Shown one piece after another: positions 59,879 through 64,000 of a stretch of 64,000 bases of DNA. The number at the start of each line of letters is the position of its first letter. Position 1 is the first letter of the stretch. The stretch is from an uncultured Clostridia bacterium (lineage in GTDB: Bacteria > Bacillota > Clostridia > TANB77 > CAG-508). Position numbers and translations under genes: made by a program. The notes under the pieces are model-generated. The model made no database searches. It had not been told where the DNA came from and saw only the letters and a program-made list of their open reading frames with translations. The stretch spans positions 43,419-107,418 of the forward strand of contig CAKOTX010000005.1 of NCBI GenBank assembly GCA_934120315.1, given 5' to 3'.

Positions 59879-60565
59879 CTATTCTATTGGTAAATTATTT
59901 TCTTTAAATTCTACTACCAACTTATTATTTTGATTATACAGCTTTTTAATATAATCTTCCTTATCTGCTACATTAGACCCATTTAATGAAATAAATTTTA
60001 GATTTAACATTCTAGTTATATCTATATCATAAGGTAATTCTATATTGTTTAAATATAACTTCTCTAAACTTTCTAGCCCAGAAATTTTAGGAATGCTTAT
60101 CACACTACAATCTGAAAGTTTTAAATATTTTATGTTTTTAAAAATACTTAAATTAGCAACATCCATCATTCCAGAATGAACTAGTTGTAATTCTTCTAAA
60201 TTTATATTTTCATTAACTATATTTAGTTCAAAATCTTGGCAATTATATATAATTAAAGATTTAATATTTCTTGACAATTTCTTTTTTGTCTTAAATATGC
60301 ACATTGAAAATTCAATATTTTCCATAGCATTCAACTGATTTATCGCCTCTATAATTTCATCAGTTATATCAAAGAATTTTAAAGATAAACTTTTTAAATT
60401 TTTCAACTTTACTATTTCTGTCAAATCTATATTAAGTTTGTTTTGCATAAGATTTATATCTTGAATACTTATATCCTCAATTTCTTCAATATTGTTCAAT
60501 GAGTTCGTACACATTTTTACTTTTATAATCCTTGATAAGTTTTTATCTATTATTTTTTCACTCAT
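59879..60565 (-). CDS. Leucine-rich-repeat-like protein, 228 aa
   Basis: It contains about six irregular leucine-rich repeats with LxxLxL spacing: LKNLKSLSLKFFDI, MENIEFSMCIF, NLEELQLVHSGM, NIKYLKLSDCSV, SLEKLYLNNIEL and NLKFISLNGSNV. There is no signal peptide or membrane segment, so it is probably cytoplasmic and a protein-binding module. It overlaps the transglutaminase-like gene by four bases (ATGA), implying translational coupling and a joint role. Confidence 0.8.
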   Translation of the reverse strand: MSEKIIDKNLSRIIKVKMCTNSLNNIEEIEDISIQDINLMQNKLNIDLTEIVKLKNLKSLSLKFFDITDEIIEAINQLNAMENIEFSMCIFKTKKKLSRNIKSLIIYNCQDFELNIVNENINLEELQLVHSGMMDVANLSIFKNIKYLKLSDCSVISIPKISGLESLEKLYLNNIELPYDIDITRMLNLKFISLNGSNVADKEDYIKKLYNQNNKLVVEFKENNLPIE

Positions 60566-61653
60566 ATTCTATATGTATCCTTTCCTGTTATTTTAATTTG
60601 GCTAGGAGAAAGTCCTTGAATCTTACCATAATCAAATTTACTCTTGCATTTATGATATGTTTTTGTTCTTAAAATCGAATATTCTCCATGTGATTTATCA
60701 AAATCCTCATCATCTAATAACATATATTCATATTTTCTAAAAAATTGTACTACACTCGAATCCCATGTTGGATCTGCATTATACCATTTATCATCTATTT
60801 GAACTTGATTCCATGCATGTCCATTATTCTCTTTATCTTGTCCTCTAACATACTGTGATTTCATTCCAACATATTTTAATGCTTCATGAAGTATTAAAGC
60901 ATACCCCGCACAAATAGCTTTCCCTTCTACTAGTCCACCATATAACCCAGCAGGATTTTTTCTTATTGTTTTTAATCTATTTCTATATTCCTCTGACCAC
61001 CTATTCATTCTGCTTTTTGTATCATCTTGTTTCCTTATACAATTATAATCATATGTCATCATTGAAGTTATTCTTGAATATAATGTATAAAATTTGTTTG
61101 CCTCATCCATTTCTTTTGGTATATCTGCCGTTAATTCTTCTATTTTTGCAATAATTGCTGAAATCTCACTAAATGAATATTCAATATCTTTAGAATCTCC
61201 CTCATGTTCATTTATTTTAAATTTCATATCTGAATGATTGCTTACATGTCTTTGAATATTTATTAAAAAATCTAAATTCAATGCATTTATATTATTTAAT
61301 TTAAAAATCAACATATTAGGAGAAATAGTTACATCAAAATCTATCTGTGTCAATATTTCTAGTAACCCTATATTATTACCTTTAAATTGTTTTGCAACAA
61401 AATTAAAAGTTTTACTTTTAGTCTTGCCCTCACTTAAACTTTTTAACGCTGTCGCTATGCTTTCACAAGCCTTTAATTTTCCTATAAATTTGTATCTGTC
61501 TTTTTCCGGGATACTGTTTAATAATTCCATTTTGCAATTATCATCTTGTATTCTTGAAAAGTATCGTAATTTTTCTTCAACTGAATTAGTTTGTTCAAAA
61601 AGTTCTACCAATTCTGAATCAGATATGCTTTCTATTTTCTTCTTATCTTCCAC
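60562..61653 (-). CDS. Transglutaminase-like cysteine protease-fold protein, 363 aa
   Basis: The N-terminal 190 residues are helical and unrecognised. A transglutaminase-like core follows: Cys in GKAICAGYALILHEAL, His in NNGHAWNQVQID, Asp in WYNADPTWDSS, giving a complete catalytic triad. There is no secretion signal. The start is GTG at 61653, supported by AGAGGG six bases upstream; an overlapping ATG is out of frame. First gene of the element operon, under the promoter at 61684. It could act as a protease, deamidase or cross-linker; the substrate is unknown. Confidence 0.82.
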   Translation of the reverse strand: MEDKKKIESISDSELVELFEQTNSVEEKLRYFSRIQDDNCKMELLNSIPEKDRYKFIGKLKACESIATALKSLSEGKTKSKTFNFVAKQFKGNNIGLLEILTQIDFDVTISPNMLIFKLNNINALNLDFLINIQRHVSNHSDMKFKINEHEGDSKDIEYSFSEISAIIAKIEELTADIPKEMDEANKFYTLYSRITSMMTYDYNCIRKQDDTKSRMNRWSEEYRNRLKTIRKNPAGLYGGLVEGKAICAGYALILHEALKYVGMKSQYVRGQDKENNGHAWNQVQIDDKWYNADPTWDSSVVQFFRKYEYMLLDDEDFDKSHGEYSILRTKTYHKCKSKFDYGKIQGLSPSQIKITGKDTYRI

Positions 61654-61683
61654 ATTAAACCCTCTATTCTCTCTTTTTATTTT

Positions 61684-61712
61684 ATTATATATATTTTGTT
61701 AGTTTTTTGCAA
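61684..61712 (-). promoter_or_regulatory. Promoter of the transglutaminase/LRR operon
   Basis: On the minus strand TTGCAA, 17-bp spacer, TATAAT. The spacer shares AAACTAACAAAATATA with the plus-strand promoter at 59313. Confidence 0.75.
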
Positions 61713-61784
61713 CTATATTTTGTTTCATCAATCTAAGTTTTACCTCTAAACATTTTATTAAATTTATACTGCTCCGCACACCAG

Positions 61785-61935
61785 GTCAACTTCTATCGTT
61801 ACTTTAATTTTATGATTTTCTACTATTTTATATTATTTTTACCATTTTTGTTCAAACCGCCAAAGCTCTCAAAATGCAGTAAATTCAATTATTGTATCGA
61901 ATTCTTTAGATATAACACTGAGCAACACTCCACAT
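61785..61935. repeat. Direct repeat R (rlmCD 3' end), probable attachment-site region
   Basis: Partner of repeat L, with only a few mismatches over 150 bp. Its upper part encodes the end of the intact rlmCD gene. Confidence 0.88.
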
Positions 61936-63259
61936 TACTTGTAAAAGGGAACATATCAACTGGTACAATTGTTTTAATATCATACTGTTCTTCAAACATT
62001 GCTAAATCTCTAATTAAAGTAGCTGGATTACAACTAATATAAACAATTTTTTTAGGCTTAATTTTCAAAATATTATTAATACTGTTTTTATCTAATCCTT
62101 TTCTTGGTGGATCAAACATAACTACATCTGCTGTAATTCCTTTATTATTAATCAAATCATCTAAAACAACTTCTACATCTCCAGCATAAAATTCTGTATT
62201 TTCTACATTATTATTTTTAGCATTTTCCTTTGCAGCTTCCACTGCTTCTTTCACAATTTCAATTCCATATACTTTTTTAGCATACTTTGACATAAATAAT
62301 GTAATTGTTCCTATCCCACAATATAAATCAAATACTGTATCTTGTTTTGAAATTTGTGCCATTTCTACCCCTAAATTATACAATTTCTCTGCTTGTACAG
62401 GATTAACTTGATAAAATGATAGTGGTGAAATTTTAAATTTATATTCTCCTAAAATATCCTCAATATAGCCATCTCCATACAAATTAATATTTTCTTGACC
62501 TAATATTACATTCGTGTTTTTCATATTAATATTTTTAACAATTGATTTTATTTCAGGAAATTTCTCTTTTAATTCCTCTACTAACACATTTTCTTTTGGA
62601 ATTTCTTTTCCATTTATAACTAATATACACATTATTTGATTTGTTTTTATTCCAACTTTAATTACAATATGTCTAAATAATCCTTTTCTTGTTTTTTCAT
62701 TATAAATACTAATTTGATTTTCTTTTATAAATTGTAATACAAATTTAGCAATTTCTTCTGACTTCGGATTTTGTATTAAGCATTTTTCAATTGGTATAAC
62801 TTCATGTGTTCTTTCCGCAAACACTCCAATTACAGGTTCTCCATCTTTATTAATTCCAATTGGGTATTGTGCTTTATTTCTATAATGAATTGGATTTTCC
62901 ATTCCTATTGTTGATTGTACTTCTATTTTATTTTTTAAAGTCTTATTTACTAAGCTCTGAACTGCATTTTGCTTCATTTTTAACGTTTCTTCATATTTTA
63001 TATGTCTCAAATTGCATCCACCACATCTTTTATATGTTGCACAATCAGCATCTTGCCTTGCCTCTGATTTTTCTTGTATCTCTAAAATTTTTCCAAATGC
63101 ATGTGAACTTAATACTTTTACTATTAGTATTTTTACTTTTTCTCCTTTTATTGCTCCTGGAATGAATATTGTAAATCCATCTATTTTGGCAATTCCTTCT
63201 CCTTCAAATCCATTATCTATAATTTCAACTATATATTCTTGATTTTTTTGAATATTCAT
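61889..63259 (-). CDS. rlmCD: 23S rRNA (uracil-C5)-methyltransferase RlmCD/RumA
   Basis: A 456-residue SAM-dependent enzyme that makes 5-methyluridine in 23S rRNA. The N-terminal TRAM domain (IVEIIDNGFEGEGIAKIDGF) is followed by an Fe-S cysteine group (DCATYKRCGGCNL), a SAM site (FDLYCGIGTITLF), DPPRKGLD and the catalytic cysteine in YISCNPATLIRD. GAAGGAG precedes ATG. Its 3' end is the target of the integrated element and remains intact. Confidence 0.95.
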   Translation of the reverse strand: MNIQKNQEYIVEIIDNGFEGEGIAKIDGFTIFIPGAIKGEKVKILIVKVLSSHAFGKILEIQEKSEARQDADCATYKRCGGCNLRHIKYEETLKMKQNAVQSLVNKTLKNKIEVQSTIGMENPIHYRNKAQYPIGINKDGEPVIGVFAERTHEVIPIEKCLIQNPKSEEIAKFVLQFIKENQISIYNEKTRKGLFRHIVIKVGIKTNQIMCILVINGKEIPKENVLVEELKEKFPEIKSIVKNINMKNTNVILGQENINLYGDGYIEDILGEYKFKISPLSFYQVNPVQAEKLYNLGVEMAQISKQDTVFDLYCGIGTITLFMSKYAKKVYGIEIVKEAVEAAKENAKNNNVENTEFYAGDVEVVLDDLINNKGITADVVMFDPPRKGLDKNSINNILKIKPKKIVYISCNPATLIRDLAMFEEQYDIKTIVPVDMFPFTSNVECCSVLYLKNSIQ

Positions 63260-63304
63260 TTTTTCTCTCCTTCAAGCTCTGTTTTTAGCTTTTTTACTGC
63301 ATAT

Positions 63305-63333
63305 ATATTATCATAAATATAAGTCTTTTTCAA
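63305..63333 (-). promoter_or_regulatory. Promoter of rlmCD
   Basis: On the minus strand TTGAAA, 17-bp spacer, TAATAT with TGA upstream. Confidence 0.65.
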
Positions 63334-63360
63334 TTAATTTTTTAATAACACATAAAAAAT

Positions 63361-63412
63361 AACAATAAAGTGAATGTTTTATTATATACATCCACTTTAT
63401 TGTTTTACTAAA
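63361..63412 (-). terminator. Terminator upstream of rlmCD
   Basis: AACAATAAAGTG pairs with CACTTTATTGTT in a stem of about 16 bp, followed by a T-rich run on the minus strand. It ends transcription from the promoter at 63517 or from the gene beyond. Confidence 0.75.
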
Positions 63413-63516
63413 ATTTTCTTGTTTTCTAGTTTAAACCGTAAAATATGTTTGTACAAGAGCAATAACTTCTTTTATCTGGCAAAACCACGTTTGTGGATTT
63501 GTCATTTCCTATATTT

Positions 63517-63545
63517 ATTATACACAGATATTTAAGAAAAGGTAA
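63517..63545 (-). promoter_or_regulatory. Promoter of a possible short transcript
   Basis: On the minus strand TTACCT, 17-bp spacer, TATAAT with TG upstream. The next 100 bases hold a small hairpin (CCAC/GTGG) and a 24-codon frame (MTNPQTWFCQIK at the start) but no proper ribosome site, and then the terminator at 63361-63412. Confidence 0.45.
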
Positions 63546-63565
63546 ATAAAATTTCGCAATTAAAA

Positions 63566-64000
63566 TTATTTACTAAAAAATCTTGTTATAAATTTCCATA
63601 CTTTTTTATACCATTTAGTATTGTTTATTTTTATTAAAGCTAATTTTTGCTCTTGTTTGGTACCATCTAAATTAATTTTTTTCTCATTATTCTTAAAAAG
63701 ATTATCAGAATTGTATCTTTCTTTCTTTTTTTCTTCTAATTGCTTTCTATCGTAATTTTGTTTAGTAATAATTTTTTCTTTTTGTATTTCAGTAGCCCAA
63801 TAATCTCTAAATAAAATTGCAATAATTGCTTTTGCTGTTTTGGATACATTTTGCTCATCTAAAGTTTTATTTGGATTATATTTAAATATATATTCTTTAT
63901 TATGATTTGTTTCAAAAAGCTCGATTTTAGAATTTGGTATTTTTTCATAATCTTCTTTGGAAATGTATTTTAAAATTTCTAAAACTTCACTATAAGCATT
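63566..64000 (-). CDS. Hypothetical protein, C-terminal 144 aa (5' end outside window)
   Basis: The frame is open through the right edge. The visible part is lysine-rich and helical, with LEILKYISKEDYEKIPNSKI, FKYNPNKTLDEQN and AIIAILFRDYWATEIQKEK, and a basic C-terminal tail KWYKKVWKFITRFFSK that could bind membrane. I do not recognise it. Confidence 0.75.
   Translation of the reverse strand, partial: NAYSEVLEILKYISKEDYEKIPNSKIELFETNHNKEYIFKYNPNKTLDEQNVSKTAKAIIAILFRDYWATEIQKEKIITKQNYDRKQLEEKKKERYNSDNLFKNNEKKINLDGTKQEQKLALIKINNTKWYKKVWKFITRFFSK

Larger units (their letters stand above)
57925..61935. mobile_element. Decayed integrated element at the 3' end of rlmCD
   Basis: About 4 kb between direct repeats L and R. 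It carries, from the L side, the broken serine recombinase, a palindrome array, a structured transcript, and an operon of three genes (59673-61653). The copy of the rlmCD end at R keeps that gene intact. The 3' end of rlmCD (rumA) is a known target of integrative elements using serine recombinases in Firmicutes. No conjugation or replication gene is left. Confidence 0.78.

Noticed and set aside
57774..61935. Insertion sequence bounded by the two 150-bp repeats
   Set aside because: The repeats are direct and contain the end of a host gene. There is no DDE transposase, and the recombinase remnant is of the large serine type, so site-specific integration explains it better.
1..64000. tRNA genes
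   Set aside because: I found no cloverleaf-forming segment with a GTTCRANNC T-loop and CCA-type end in the intergenic regions. A tRNAscan run would be needed to be certain.

Overview
The window is AT-rich DNA from a low-GC Gram-positive anaerobe. I place it in the Clostridia (Bacillota), without naming a genus. The reasons are strong AGGAGG-type ribosome binding sites, sigma-A promoters with 17-bp spacers and frequent TGn extended -10 boxes, a class A RNase P RNA, a complete SufCBD-S-U iron-sulfur system, FeoAB with a cysteine-rich tail, an oleate hydratase, and paired OmpR-type two-component systems with ABC exporters.

Layout. 0-2 kb: the 3' end of an RluA-type pseudouridine synthase, two orphan genes and rnpB. 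2.2-6 kb: an MgtA-type P-type ATPase and two orphan small genes with consensus promoters. 6-10 kb: dnaE and a probable 6S RNA. 10-17.8 kb: a compact minus-strand operon of GT8 glycosyltransferases, acyltransferases (one fused to a GT8 domain), a COG2509 FAD protein, a pentein-fold protein, a YgjP-like metallopeptidase, an Rsm22-type methyltransferase and YqeY. 17.9-19.7 kb: a tandem duplicated lipoprotein and a small P-loop kinase. 19.7-33 kb: a heterodimeric ABC exporter, a two-component system whose response regulator carries an in-frame stop, a MacB-like ABC pair, a 993-residue protein with twelve 30-residue helical repeats, and a second two-component system. 33-41.5 kb: dtxR-sufCBD-sufS-sufU-mnmA-tcdA, sulfur mobilisation joined to tRNA modification, under a DtxR-type repressor with a visible operator. 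41.6-53 kb: a second MgtA, an RsmF-like methyltransferase, an orphan with a duplicated N-terminal motif, a substrate-binding/OmpA-like fusion, feoAB, a formylglycine-generating-enzyme-like protein and oleate hydratase. 53-57 kb: mutL with nucleotide-pool sanitation genes. 57-62 kb: a decayed integrated element at the 3' end of rlmCD. 62-64 kb: rlmCD and a truncated hypothetical gene.

Two structures stand out. First, the suf operon is interrupted twice by a duplicated module of about 0.35 kb. Each copy encodes a 55-56-residue single-membrane-span peptide on the minus strand with its own consensus promoter. Each copy also has, on the opposite strand, a consensus promoter and a strong intrinsic terminator producing a short antisense RNA over the 3' end of the peptide gene. 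Substitutions between the copies are mostly synonymous in the peptide and compensatory in the antisense terminator. This is the architecture of a type I toxin-antitoxin system. Second, a 4-kb element remnant is bounded by 150-bp direct repeats that include the end of rlmCD. It holds a broken serine recombinase, an array of five 17-bp palindromes spaced in multiples of the helical turn, a structured non-coding transcript and a transglutaminase/leucine-rich-repeat operon.

Regulation is unusually readable. Three promoters (two-component operon 1, two-component operon 2 and the MacB-like ABC operon) carry paired direct repeats 11 bp apart, placed exactly 10 bp upstream of the -10 box. This links the second two-component system to the ABC transporter. 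All assignments come from reading the sequence and its translations; no database search was run.
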